From Zeugodacus cucurbitae (Eukaryota > Arthropoda > Insecta > Diptera > Tephritidae): a stretch of 64,000 nucleotides of DNA. The DNA lies in assembly GCF_028554725.1 (NCBI RefSeq), contig NC_071667.1, positions 14,677,501-14,741,500 on the forward strand, in the 5' to 3' direction. Below, piece by piece: positions 12,101 through 27,100 of the stretch. A program made the translations under genes and the position numbers. The stretch's first letter is position 1; each line of letters opens with the position of its first letter. The notes beneath the pieces are model-generated. The model was not told the origin of the DNA. It did not search any database and saw only the letters and a list, made by a program, of their open reading frames with translations.

Positions 12101-15100
12101 ATGGCATTATCTTCAAAATCTCAACAAGTTGTTAAATAAAACTGTGAATATTTAACATAAATCGAATCTTTCTAGCAGTGCTAAATAAAACCTTCAGTTT
12201 AATGCAAAATTATTGAATTTCTTTGTACTAGACTTAAATTATCACCATGATGAATTGTTAGTTTAGTCAAATGTGAATCACTGTGTTTTATATGGTAAAC
12301 AGAAGAATTCAAATTTTATGCTTTAAAGATATACTTAAGAAAGAAAGAAAAAATAAGAAAAATGTAATGTAATGTCGGCTAAGAATCGTCCAAATATGGC
12401 CAATGCCGATACCGATACCGATGCTGAATTTTGTGGCCGATACTGGCCGATGCCGATACCAAGGCCGATTAATCGGTCGGTCTCTAATATTAATGATATG
12501 ACATGGCGTATACGCAACATTAATCTATACTAATATTATAAAGCTGAAGAGTTAGTTTGTTTGTTTGTTTGAACGCGCTAATCTCCGAAACTACTGGTTC
12601 GAATTGAATAATTCTTTTCGTGTTGGATAGTCCATTTATCGAGGAAGGCTATAGTCTATATAGCATCACGCTGCGAAGAAACAGTGGTAAATGTGTAAAA
12701 AACGGGGAAAATTATTTATCTTGGAGGGCTTCCGTTCCTTGCGCTGCGAAAGCGGTTCAAGATACACAAAAGTTATGTATGAAAGAATTATTTCTCTTTT
12801 AATGATCTAAAAGAAAAGTCCGTGAGTACCGTTTTTGTGATAACTAATTTGGTCGAAATTATTTGTACGAGTTGAATTAACATAATAATACTAGCTGTGC
12901 CCGCGACTTCGTCCGCGTGGAATAGTGATTTTGGGCTTCGTTTTTTTCTTCATCCGCGTCAATTTCTGTTATCAAAGAACTTCTGCGTAAATTATATTTT
13001 TTGTTTTATTTTCTGGTGGCAGAAGAACATATTGATTTCCTCCGCAACCTGCGCTTGACAACGCCACATATAATTGGCCATGTGAAAAGCAGTCTTGGCG
13101 TAAATCGATCCCAACGTGTTTAAATGTTTGCCGCTGCGATTTACTAATTGTAACGGCGAAAGATAGCTTAAGGGGAAATTGAATTCTTTTATAATTAAGA
13201 GGTATATAATTTTGGATCATCGGGATGCGAGGTATAAGTACTGTTTGACCAACTGCTGGACCAGTCAAAACGATTGCAACGATCATGTTATTGCGAAAAA
13301 ATTTGACTTGAAGTCGGGTCCCGTTTCAGATTTCTAAGTAAAATTATTGGGGCGCCTAATTTTAGCTTAAAGGAATGTGGAGGAAGGCCACTTGGGTTCA
13401 AAGAATTTAGAAACTCCTGTGGGAATGGACCACATATTCTTGATCGATTACATTATCAATAGATGTGTATGTGATTATATCTCCTTCAAGTTTATTTAAA
13501 ACTAGAAGAAGAAGAACGGCACATTCGGTACTGAAGCTTCCGTTAAACATGCAAATCAATGAAACACCTGTTTGCAAGGCAATCAGCTATTGCAAAAGTG
13601 TTGAAGAATTGTAAACTGGTAGTATGAGGTAAGTGCAATTCTCTAGAAGCACTTGACAGAACAATGAAAGATCTGTGAAATAATAATCTTCCAATTTTTT
13701 ATTCCAAATCATCGTATTTGTGGCGGTACGTGAAAACCATATGATTGACCATGAATATACGAGTGTTCCTGCAACAGGATAAAACCACAGAAGAACTGTT
13801 AAAAATTGGAAATGGATGGTTTGATATCAATTCCACCTGCGATTTGTCAATTCACTTCAACGAAAGATGATCTCATCACGAATGTATATCTGAACATATT
13901 GGCCAAAATTATAAGTAACTACGATTGGTTGAGTGCATGCACAATTTTAGCTGTCAAAAAGACCGATGTTGATGACTTCATCTATACGATTCAAATCAAA
14001 TTCCGGGAGATTTGCGTGTTGAATTTCTAAATTTTTTGGATTTGCCTGACATGCCCCCGCATCATTTACATCTTAAAGTTGGTCTGTCATTATTATGTAA
14101 TTATATCGAAACTGTGTAATTGAACCCTGATTGTGTCGCCGTTAGCGAATAATGTGATAGTTGCAAAAATTTTGAAAGGGACTTACAAGGGGCAGAATGC
14201 TTGATTCCACGAATTCCTCTGAGTTCCAACGATTTGCCATTTCGGTTCAAACGTATTAGTTTCCAGTCAAACTTGCATATGCCATGTCAATCAACAGGTC
14301 ACAAAGACAGTCGCTGGAAATGTGTGGCATAAATCTGGAAATACCATGTTTTTCATACGGTCAGCTATATGTGGAGTGTTCACGAGTTAAAAAACCATCA
14401 TCTCTGTACATTTACGCTCCGGAACAGAAAATAAAAAAATGTTGTTGTCAAGCTGCGTTACATTGAAAAAAAATGTAGAAAGATCGCAAATAAATGATTT
14501 TCAATACAATCTAAATCCAACTTTCTTTCCGTTTCAAAACAAATAATTTCACGCAGAGCAACGCCTGTGGGGTCAGCTAGTTAAATATATTTTTAAGCCG
14601 ATTATTTCTCACAAAAAAATAAATATTTAATTGATAAATATAAAAAAGTGTCGGAATTGGTTTGAGTTCAATTATTTAATGCGCTGCCTATCAATATTGA
14701 CTGATAATGACTTTTATTGTTTGCTCATTAGCTCCGCGGGAATTAAATATAATGCCACTCAACAAACATATAAACATGCTTACACAAAACCACATACTTG
14801 AGTGTTCGCTTGTAATTTATGTAATCATTGCAAGCCGCGCTGCTGTTAAACACCCATACGCATGGCTCTATTGAGAATATTTACTGATTTTGCCATTTTC
14901 ATAGTACTTGTAAGCGGAAAGTTTTCTGTTGTACTCTCATGCCCACGCATTGACACAACGGCGTTGATAGGAGTGTGTGCTCAATATATGATCGTCTAGC
15001 TGCAGTATATATTACGCACACTTTACTTTATTCTTTTCCAGCACTTTCGCTGCTTTTGTACGCTCAAGTATATAAAGGCTACTCTTTTGTATTTCAGCCG

Positions 15101-18100
15101 CTATTGATATTGTACATGTTCAGCGTGTTGTTTTTGTCATAATGGTGACTACAAAATGCTGTGAATAAAAGTATTTTTATTATTATTTTTTGTTTTGCTT
15201 GCTTGGTTTTGTTGTTAAGGTTCAGTGAACCCGTTGATGATGTACTAAAGTGATACACGAACACACTCACCAGCTTGCGAGTTTGTAATGCGGCCAAAAG
15301 TATTTGTAATAAAAGTGAAACGCATATTTCGAATGGCAAATGAATTTTATAACGTACGTTAAAAATATATTAAATATTCAAAAATGTTACAGCATTCACC
15401 CATATGAAGAGAGTAAAAATATGTGATGTATATAATACGGATTTCCGCGTAAAATATTTAAATAAATGAATAAAAAAAATGGTTGAAAGAAGAAAGACTG
15501 ATTTGCATATATAGTTGTGAAAAATATAATTCATATAATAACAAAGTTGATTATACTTCCTTCTTAGTGATTGATGAGTTCATGTGGATTAATTCTATAC
15601 AGCTTAACATTTTAGAAAGCCATAAAAAACGCTGATTTAAGGTTTTATATCTAAGGTCGATATCTCAAAAAGTTATGAAGTGATTTTGTTTAAATGTTGC
15701 ACACATCTGAATAACAGTTCTAATCTGGAATAACGTGATCTAGTCAATGAACGAATGTTTTTTTAATATTTTTATTATAAATATTTTTTTCGAGGCTATA
15801 TATAACGAAAATTTTACCAAAAGTGTGAGATTTGTGTTTAAAATTCTATCAAAAATTCAAATTTCAATATTCTCTTTTTTCCTTCGTTCATTAACTAGAT
15901 TAATCCATTTACTATCGAAATATTTTTGGTTTGTTGATTTTGAATGAACCAATCATGAGTTATGATGTCCACCTCAAGAACATTTTTTTTTAGACACGTT
16001 ATGGCAGATGTGGGGCCAACTGCTGAGTTTTCGGAATTCGTTAATAAAAATTTCCAAAAATACTGCTTAAATATGTTTCTTTGATACGCTAAATTGTTTT
16101 AATGAAATACAATACAATCATAGTATATTTTAAAAAAAAAATTTAAAAAATATCCTTGCTTTTAGCCTCTTAAACCTACCCAACCCTTAAATTAAACTCA
16201 CGATGTACGTTGCTTTCTAATATATACGTTCGTGGAATTTTTAATTTTTACTTTAAAATAAGTATCAGTTTTTTTGATTTATACCGAATTTGAAAAATTA
16301 TGGTGGAATGCAAGTTGTGAATATGTATAAAAAATAAGTAAATTATGCCAAAATACAACATGTGAGTGGACGACAAAACCTATGCATTTTTGATTTGTCT
16401 ACCCGCAAAATGTGCAACGAGGCAATATATTTATGAATGTATGTAAATATGTCTCATGTCTTCTATCAATTACGTTATCACATTGTTCGCATTCTTAGTG
16501 CAATTCATACTAATTATGCGCATGTCGCGAATGTTTGCACAAACTATCCGAATACTTCACACCCACAACTCAATTAATTAGTCGGCTTTCAAGGTCACTC
16601 AAGCAAACACCGGCCGGATATCATTTTGACAACAACTCGTTTCATACTCACCACTAACCATTATCTAAGAGTTTGCAGCAATATCAGCGAAATGAACCAA
16701 ATCACCGGCGAATTTACTGAAACGTTTTAGTGTGCGTATGTGATATGCTTTTATATGTATATGCGTATACATACATACGTATTGTAAGCTTATTTGCATA
16801 ATAATATGTCTTATTATGTATATATGGTGCATACTCACCTACAAATGTAGCGCTTTGTTAGCAAATCAACTTAATTAAAATCCCATAGATTGAACACAAA
16901 ACCGATGCTGGAAAAGCCAAAGCTTATTATGTTGAATAAGAACGCCGCAGACTTCAAATTCAAATGCAGCCTGGCTTTTGGTTGCGTTAACCTCAAATTA
17001 ATTTTGTGCTTGCGTAGGCAAACACTTTAGTGGTAATCCAGTATTTGCGATTATGAACGAAAATTTGCAAAGCTCTTTTGTGTTAAATTGTAAAACCAAA
17101 AACGAATTTCTGATAAAAGCACAGTGGTGAACTATAAAGCACGAAAACATAGAAACTCGTAGAGGTAAATAGGTAGATATACAATCGTAATAATACTTTT
17201 GTGATTATTTCTTTTAACAACTGAATTATAATCTTGTCTAATTATATGCTGGCAGCATGCATTCACAGAACTAAATATTAAACAACAACAAAAATAGATA
17301 TTTAATAATTTCAAAGCAAATATGTAACTCTCTAACATAGTCAACCAGAATGAAATTCCAGCAGATTTCGATGGAACTTTAGCCAAAATGAATACTATAT
17401 GAAACAAAAAGAGCACGCAACCAAAATTATGCAACAACGACTGCGTAATTACCAAATAGGCAGCGAAATTCAAATGGATTTGCTTGCATTTTTTATATAG
17501 AATTATTTGCAAATACAAATAGTAGTGTTAACTACAACAAAATTGCAATTCTTAGAAATGAAATGGCGCTCGAAATATCACAAGTTGAAAAAAAAAATCA
17601 ATCTGTCAAAATTTTATAACTATGATTTTGTTGTTTTTTCTTGCATACTGATTAACAAAAATCCATTATAACAATTCTCAGAACTTCTCGCTGCACTACA
17701 AATTGTTAACTTTCATCGGAATTCTGAAATTAATCTCCCGAATGAAATGGTGATTAACTTGTAAACGAGAAGAATTAAAATGTTCATTTGCTTTCAGTGG
17801 CAAGCGATAAACTGTGTTTCTATCATCGCAAGCTATTACATTCGATTTCATTATCGGTAAAAAGAAATAAAACGCAATGCAACCAGCGTGCAACATGCTG
17901 GTGAGATAAAAAATAACCAGTAACATTTGCTGCTGGCAATTAAAAATACTTGGAAAATTACCGGCAAACTTTCCGGTATAATAGTGTCCATACGTATATC
18001 ATGAAAAAATGTGTAAAATGTTTAAAAAACTGGCCAATAGAAGAGGAATCGTGATGGGGGAAATCGAACCACTGCCATGCCAACAAAAAGACGTAATCCG

Positions 18101-21100
18101 AAAAGATAACGAAGTCATAAATAAAGTTATAAAAGTTAAATTTGGTACAAAGTATCGCACTAGAAAGGGACATATTTGGATGTAATTTTTTAGAAAAGTG
18201 GGCATGGCACCGCTCCTACTAAGTTTTGTGTACATATCTCGTAAACTACTAAAGCTATTTCAACCAAAATCATTTCCTTTAGGCACGTCATTATACAGGA
18301 TTTTAACCACGCCTACCTTCCACACAAAGATTATGTTGAAAACTACTAAAAATTAAACCTTCAACTTGAAAATCGGTTCATAACATTTCCTTGTATAGCA
18401 TAGTTTCAACCAAGAACTTGGTTTGAAAATGGGAGAAATCGGTAACTACGCCTACTTTCCTTATACCCATTCGTTCACTTGGCAATTTCTATACTAAGCA
18501 CCAGTGAATATATCGGACCAAACCTTTGCATAAATACTTCATATTTAGTGTGGCCTAGCCCATATAAATTTACCCAAATCAGATTATAACAAGGGCCAGA
18601 TATCGAAAATGAGGACCTCGAAGTTTGCGGCAAATTTTTTATGGAAAATATCGGTAAATTTTTCAGATATTTTAAAGTAAAGTTATTTAAGATATATATT
18701 CCTTCTAACAATGTGCGTCTGTGCCAAAAATGGGCAAAATAAGGATAATATTTCCTTTAGCCCCCATATAAGTACCTCATATTCGGATTTTCACACTTCC
18801 GGTGGACTTTATGCCGTATATATCAGTTTATATGTGAAATATCTTAGCAAAATTAAGTGAACTTCTTGGATATAATATAGCTTGGTATGAGAAATAGTTG
18901 AAATAAGTTCAGGAATTACCCCAGTCCCCATATACTATATATAATCATTTCAATTTTCTAGTGGACTTTATTTCAAATATGTGGGTCAAAGTGTGTGTTC
19001 TCTTGCTGAAATAAAATAAATAAATTGCGAGAGTATACAATATTCGGTTACACCCCAACTTATCTCTTCCTTACTTGTTTTTATAGTTTCTGTGACTTAC
19101 ACAAATTTGGTGAAAAAGCGCATCAAAATAAATTCTTTCTCTAAAATTCTTAGCATTCTCAACGCCTGAATTCATAAAAGTGTGGTTTGTACGCTCAAAT
19201 CCGCTCTTACCACGCGTTGCAAGTTTACCATTTGACGAATATTTTCGAAATTTTCGTTCAACCACTGCGCAGCCAAAAGCCTGGAAAATGCATGAGCATT
19301 AATATTTTCGCTTCGCTTGCTAATCAAGAAAATGAAAATTACGCTGTAATTTAGTTATGTTTGCAATTTAGCAAATTGTTAAATTAGCATGTTAAATATG
19401 TGTGCGCGCATGTGATTGGATGCGAGTGCGCCTACAGGGCGTATGAATAACTAAAAAACGAAGGCACATATGTTGCTTATGCACGTACGCAAGTGGTTAT
19501 GTAAATGTGGGCATGCATGCGAATGTAGAAGTGAAAGTATTTTCAAAAACAAGTTGAAGTACTACATGCACAAGCGCTTGTCTACCTACTTACACACACG
19601 TGTGTGGTAACCCAGCAGGTAATGCGACTGGCTTTAAATACACCGTCATGGTAAAATATCAAAACCACACACTGAGGTAGATGCTTGTAAACAGTTTAAC
19701 TATCTAGTTCCTACTTGGCCGCATAATTGAACTCTACAAGACTTGCTTGTAGTCGAGGATTACATGAGTATGAGTGTTATGATATTATCGCTGCTCTACT
19801 GAGTCTGTTGCTATGTATAAGCACATATGGAGGCAATTATAAGCTCGTGCATAGGTGTAAAGCTTAATAAGAAGTTAGCGTAGACACACAACTAACTTAA
19901 TAAAGAATTTTGCCATGCCTGCAGCGCTTCTACTAACATGCAGTGAGTGCATACATATATTGCAGTGGGAGCTAGTTCACAGGCAGAGATTTTGATGTTA
20001 TAGTACTTTCATGAGAACATATAGATAATAAGTGGTGTTATTTGACCTAAACTTAATTAGTATTATCTTGCATGATGTTCGTTAGATTTTAACAGAATTG
20101 ACAATGATTTTTAAGAAAAAAAAACTATATTGTTTTAAATTTATGCAAGCATACCCTTCATATTCAACACTTTTCAAACCAAAAAATACATAATTTTTTT
20201 AGAAATAAAAATTTAAATATTTCCACCAGTGGCACAATATGCAACTGAAGTACGCTTTAATTACATACTGATTCGATTCACTCTCACTTATTGTATACCT
20301 TCTGCATACCATATATACTATAAGCAGCCATTAATTCCTTTTACATTTTAAAATAACCTCCAAACGACTCTTTGTAAACATATGCATTTCGGAGAATGGA
20401 CCTCTAATGGAATGTTTTCCCATTGCGGCCATTGAACAAAGCTTTTATGCGACATCCCAGTTGTATCGTTTAATTTCATTTGCCATGAATCTACCGCTAC
20501 CTCCTCTGCTGCGCCACTGCAATCTATATATAATAATATTAATTTGATGTGTGCCACACATACAACATGCATATATGGGCTTTATTTACTATTGCTTTTT
20601 GTTGCAGATGAAAATTGGGGTATGCCACTCGCCATAGCGGCAAACTTGCATGTACCGTATAAAATTGAAATTGCCGACGATATACGTGACCTGCAAGCAC
20701 AGGATAAAATTGGTAAAGGTAAGTGTTTTGGGTCATTGACACATATGACATATAAGTATGGTTTACGTATTCCTTTAAATAAATTTTCGATATTTGAAAC
20801 ATACAAATTACATAAATACCATTTTATCATGCTGTCGACTCTCTCAAATTTTTTTTTACTTATATCCGTTTACAGCCATTATCATCACCGCGGACATGAA
20901 CGATGCCAGCACATTACAACTGCTCACGCAGTTGGTGGGCCTGCAACACACCAAAGTGCTGCTCATAGATGTGGTGGCCACGTCATTCAACGCGGAGAAT
21001 AATTTCTACAAGAATTTGGCGCGCATTAACGGTAGCGCCGAACTAATGTCCAATTTGCTGCTACTCACAGTGCTGAGCGATAAGTATCGCTACTTCTTGA

Positions 21101-24100
21101 AGGTCGCCTTCGAAGACAACGGCATTGGTTTGGTGCAGAATTTCCGCCAAATGCGACGATGGAAGGCGATGACCAACGATGGCAAGCGGGGCCCCGAGAC
21201 AGGCATGCTCAATTGGCCAATGCACTTGGATAGCTCCGTTACACGTGCACTGCAAGAGCACGAAGAGGCCATGGCTGCGGAGGCATTCGTGGGTGATAAT
21301 GAGAAACCAGCCACCACAACGACAAGCACAACAACTGTGCGCCCGACGCGTGACACCTTGGCGGCCTTCGATGAGTGTCCACAGCTGAGTGGACTTAATT
21401 TCGTTGAGATTTGTCCGAATATCGAGAATGTAACGGCACGCTGCGTGCAGTTCTTGCAACAAAATCACAAAGACAATAAAAATACTACACGCAACGGCAA
21501 AGTGCTGCAACAGCTGCGAACATTACTGAAACAACTATGTCACATACATCCGGTCGCCGGACACAGTCGCGCCGAGCAAGCGCGCATTGCCAATTTACGA
21601 AATTTTATAGACTTTTTTCACTTTTACGATTTTATAATAACCAGCATACGGCAACAGCTAGCGGCGCTGGCCACAAAACCAAACCCGACCAAAAAAAAGC
21701 AAGTAAACGTGTCGACCACGAAACTCACTGAAAATCGCAACGGAAATGCCGGTGACATTGACACGCCAGCTGGCGTTATTAGCGCGCAAATGCCCAAGTA
21801 TGATTTCATAGTATTGGATGTGGTGCATGAAAATGCGACTGCCAACAATAATAACCACAATAATAACAACAAGAGCAGCGTAGCCACAAATGCGGCTATG
21901 CTTGACTTCAATAGTGGTGTCAAAACTGACACCATCAATTCAGCGGCGGATACAGAGTCAACAGCATCAATGGACTCAATCAAATGGCGTCCACTATTGA
22001 TTCTAGAGCAGCATGAAATCAATTCCAACACCTACATTACACATTCCTTACAGCCGGGCTACGACGAATGGCTGCTGGTCAGCACAGCGCAGCTTTGGCA
22101 ATGCGGCGCTATCTGCTGGACAATTGTGGCCATTTGCATTGGATTGCTTTTGATTATTGTGGCCGCAAGCGTGGCTGCCGGCATAGCAATGAGGTAAGTT
22201 GCATATTCCCATTCATGGCATTAAGCTGTAATTATATATGCTCATTTTAGTTTAAATTAGCTTAATGAGTTCCACATTATTTTAATTGGGTGCAAAGTGA
22301 TAGCAATTTGTTAGAGGTAGTCTTGTAATTTGTTGCATATGAGTTACTTTAACATATATACTTACTTCGTAGATTTAAAATAAATAGTTTTAACAATGAA
22401 GGTAGTATGACTTTTTCAAGCTTGTTAGTAGTGTATTTCTTACCTGAATTCAGAAAGGCACATGAAAACGTCGGTAATATCCAGTTGGGTCGTAAAATAA
22501 TGTATCGAGGGATCTAAGTAGAGGTACTTTTTGTTGCAATAGCCTTTTTTGTGCAGATCACGCGTGAGTCATGTCAAGCTGTCATGTTATTTTTGTTCAG
22601 TATTGTTTGGCATATCATCATGAAAGGACTTATGCCTGAACAACGTTTACAAATTGTTCAACTTTATTACGAAAATTCAAGTTCTGTAAATAATGTATTT
22701 CGCGCGCTTCGCTCAACTTATGGTCAATATAATCGGCCTACTGAGCATACTATTTGCAACACCATCACCCACCTAGAGACCCACCATTCATTATTGGATA
22801 ATATTCGAACGACCACATCCAGCACGCAGAGAAGAAAATGTAACAGCCGTAGCTGAGAGTGTACACGAAGATGAAGTGGAGAGTCGATTCGGCGCCGTTC
22901 GCAACAACTCGGACTGACGTATGGAACTACTTACTGTCGAGATCTTAAATTTAAAGCATACAAAATACAGCTTTTGCAAGAAATGAAGCCGCTCGACGTT
23001 CCCAAGTGACATAGCTTCGTTCTAGGGGCTCTTGAAGAATTCCAAGAAGATCCGACTTTTCGAATCAAATTCTGGTCAGCGATGAGGTAACTGTCAATGG
23101 CGCCACGATAGCAGACTATTTGATGCCTGAAATTTAAGCTCATGATATCGGTGACATTTGCTTTCAAAAATAATGCGCCACTTCCCACACATCGCATCAG
23201 TCAATGGATTTATTGAGAGAATATTTTGAGAATAGAATCACAAAGACCGTGGAAGATCGCACCGTAAGACCATTTCCTGAGATAATTTAAAAAAAATAAA
23301 TGCCAAATAATGTTTTTTAGACTGATAATAAACATTCCCCATTAAATTTGAATTTTCTCTGTTTTTTTTTTTTCGAAGTAGAGAACCTCGAAATGGATCT
23401 CCCTTTTCTTTGAAACTCTTAAAAATAATAATTGCGATTTCACTATATTTTCAAAATCATCACATCGATTTATATAAACGAGTCAATATAAACGAGTGCG
23501 AAATTCATTTTATTTTATTAACGTTTAATCACTTCATCATATATTTCTGTTTGAGCAAACATGTACTATCACTATCTGAATATTTCCTCATGATACGATA
23601 CACTCACTCTAAATTTTAGTACTCAAATTATTTTGTTACAAAATATTCGTATGAGTAATAATAATCCGCACAACAAAATTCATCTACACATAATTATAAT
23701 CTCCCACGATATCATGCCCACCTAATGTCTGTAAGTAATTGATTATGGCATATTTATTACGCTCTCACCCAATTCTAATACGAAGGCTTCGCTCGACTTC
23801 ACTTGCGTTTAACCAAATTAAAGAATTAATAAAATAAGCCCAACTACAAACAGAAAGCCAGTACAGCTATGACAAGTAAATAATTAAATTAGTAATTGAC
23901 CAACGCTGACTTATTACAGTAATGAGCATTCGGCCACTATGGTGAATGAATGAAAGTGCTAAACAAGTGCCGTGGGCGTAAATGTAGCATAATAACAAGC
24001 TGGAATTGAAGTTCATCAAAGTTCCCACAACATTAACACTTAATTGTATCGTAATAAATAAGCGCATTTAAGCAAAGTCATGACTTTCAAAGTCGAGACT

Positions 24101-27100
24101 CAACTAAGTTCTTTACTTCTCAAACCAGCTCAGCAACTTTGCAGAACTTTTGGTGTTTTCTCAATATTCTTGCGTATTCTTCAATATCTTGCGCACTGAT
24201 TATGCGTATTTGTTCTAATTCTAATTGAGGAATTTGATTTGAAACGCTGAATTGAAATACGGTTTCGACAGGTGAATTTATAATATAGTAATAAAAGCGA
24301 AAAGTTTTGAGTTTTGAAAACTTCAAACATTATTTTTATAAGATGAAGTAGACAAAACATTGTTGATTGCCATTGATATTCGACAACTATCAGTAAATTT
24401 TTTCACATCAAAAAGTTGTGGACATATTGTTAAATTCACAGATACCATATAAAACAGAAACACCTTTGGCAATATATGAAGCGCTGCACGAAGCTTTAAA
24501 AATCACACCAATTAAAAGAAATTAAGCTCTTTATATACACATATCCGTATACAACATCCATGTTGCATGTTGCTGCATATTTTATACGTGTAAACATCTC
24601 ACATGCAACTGTGTTTGAACATGTGCAACATCTGCAGTAAGTATTTGTAAATACGCGTGCTCCACACACATCCGTATGACACAACCGCGTGCCTGCACCC
24701 ACATGGGTATACTGAAATGTGTAAACTTTCGGATTTTATTAGCGGAGAAATTGACACGAGTATACGCACTACGCTGAAATTGGCAGTAAAACTTTGTTTA
24801 ATAGCCACAAAAATGAATATTTAGTGCGAAATCAGTGGGGAGAGTTTAAAGTTGGCGTTTATTCCTCGCAATTCGATGCAATTCAGCGAATATTACACAG
24901 AATATAGTTGATATGAAACCATACTGGTTTTTTATATTACAGTTATTTGTTTAGCTTGAATTTGAGATTTATTAAGGAAGCGGTTTCATAATCAACATTT
25001 CAATTCGGTCGAAATGATTTTTACACATTTGAAGAGTAAAAATTAGCGAGACATTTATTGGTGGCTTCTACAAGGTTAAAATATTATTAACGTAATTTCA
25101 TTTAAAAGAAAATATACATATATCTAACAACAACCAAATATATAATTAGTGCTTAAGAGTATTAGGTAGGTAGGCTGGTAGGTAGGTAGTAGTGATGAGC
25201 GATATTTCACTACCGGTGATTTTTTCACTGTGATTGAAAAATCACATATAGCAACTGTGATAAATTTTTGTAAATATCAGTGATTTACAATCGCAATTGC
25301 TGTTCAGTAATTTGAGTTCGATCACAGTAGCTATAGTGTTCAGTGTTTTTGTTCGATCACAGTACATATACGAGTTCAGTAATTCTAATTCGATCACTGT
25401 AGCACTAGCAGTTCGAAAAGTAACAATCACTGTTCAGTAGCACTCACAGTTCAGTAGCAATCACAGTTCAGTAATAATATCAGTTCGAAAGTAGCAATCA
25501 CTGTTTAGTAACAATATCAGTTCGAAAGTAGCAATCACTGTTCGGTGATCACAGTAGAAATTTTAGTTGTGATTTTGATAATTTTGGGTACGGTACAAAA
25601 GCAGTTAGACGTACCTAAAATTTATTAATTAATTAATTGTGATTACAAAAGCAGGTAAATTTTGGATATTGTATTGGAGTATAAATTCTCATAAATTCGT
25701 TTTTGTTTGTTGTGATCGCAATAGCAATATAAAATCACAGTAATTTAAAATAGCAATCACTGAAATCACAGTGATTCAAAAATAGCAATATCACTCATCA
25801 CTAGTAGGTAGGAGTGCAGCCATATGTATATTTTATTTATTCAATTAGCACTAGATACGCTTTTAGTAGACATCCATTCAAGGTTGGACGCCTGATGAAT
25901 TCCAACTGTACTGTGTCGGATCTGCGATAAGACTGAGCATTCACAGAGAAAGTGAAAATGTGTTTCCTTATTCCCTTCTAGTTCACAGCCGTGGCAAATG
26001 TTATTGTAGGGCATGTCCATTTTTATTGCATGTTCTCCAAATGACCAATGCTCCGTTATAGTAGCTGTAATTCTTTTTCTTGACCTATTTAATAAGACCC
26101 TAGTACTTGTCTTATCATATTTTGGCCATATCAGTCTAGTTATTTTGCATTTGGTTGAATTTTTCCATCTGTTCTCAATTGTGAGTTGAGGTCTCTTTTG
26201 ATCGATCATAGTGGGCATTAACTCTGCTTCGGATTCGTCCAGAAAGGCTCCTGCCTTTGCCAACTCGTCTGCTTTTTCGTTACCGAAAATGTTCCTGTGG
26301 CAGGGAACCGAGATTAAGTCTAGTTGTAATTTGTCTTCTAGGGAGGTCAATGCCTTTTTACAGCTATGGACTATACTGGAGTTGGTCAATGGCGACGACC
26401 AGCCCAGGAGCGTTGCTTGAATATCTATGTATATTATTGCTTTATGTATCCGCTCGTAGTTAGCTAATAAAGCTTCATAGACCTTCTCCAAGCCCAATAC
26501 TTCCGCTTGAAATATACAACTGTGCCTACTCCGCAATCCATTTAGGACCCGTCGGTGTATGTATACTGAGAAGATATTTTCCTCCCGTATTAAGTCTCTT
26601 CTCTATTCTCGTCTAGGGGGTATCCTCACCTGGAAGTAAGACCTAAAATCTAAATTTGGGAGAAGGTAATCTGGTTTATTAGCTTTTACATAGAATATCA
26701 TGGGTACCTATAGGAGGCTGATGCAAAAGCCACCCACCAAAAGTAACCCCTGCATAGGATGCTCTCTGTATTTCATTAAATTTTCTGTATTGTATTGTTT
26801 CTTTGGTGCTGGCCTCCAAACCACTAATCCATATATAAGTATTGGCTTAGTGTTGGCCGTGTGCATCCACAAGATAATAATTATATTTAATTATTGGCCA
26901 ATACGTGAAATATCTGAACAATAATCGGGGAAAAAATTTTTTTACAAGAAGAGTATAAATCCGATATTAATTTTATTATATTGGTTATAATTCTGATTTA
27001 GAGAAGGGCTTAGTTCATTCTCCAGCACCAAATCTTAGCCATACTACAAAATCAACCATGTCATAAACTGAATATACTCATTACTTACCTACATATACAT

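Noticed and set aside
21061..22031. Antisense ORFs over the large cyclase exon
   Set aside because: They are shadows of a well-supported coding exon with GT/AG borders and in-frame partners.
25190..25803. CRISPR-like or satellite array
   Set aside because: Repeats are irregular in length and spacing and are enclosed by hAT-type ends with a target duplication.
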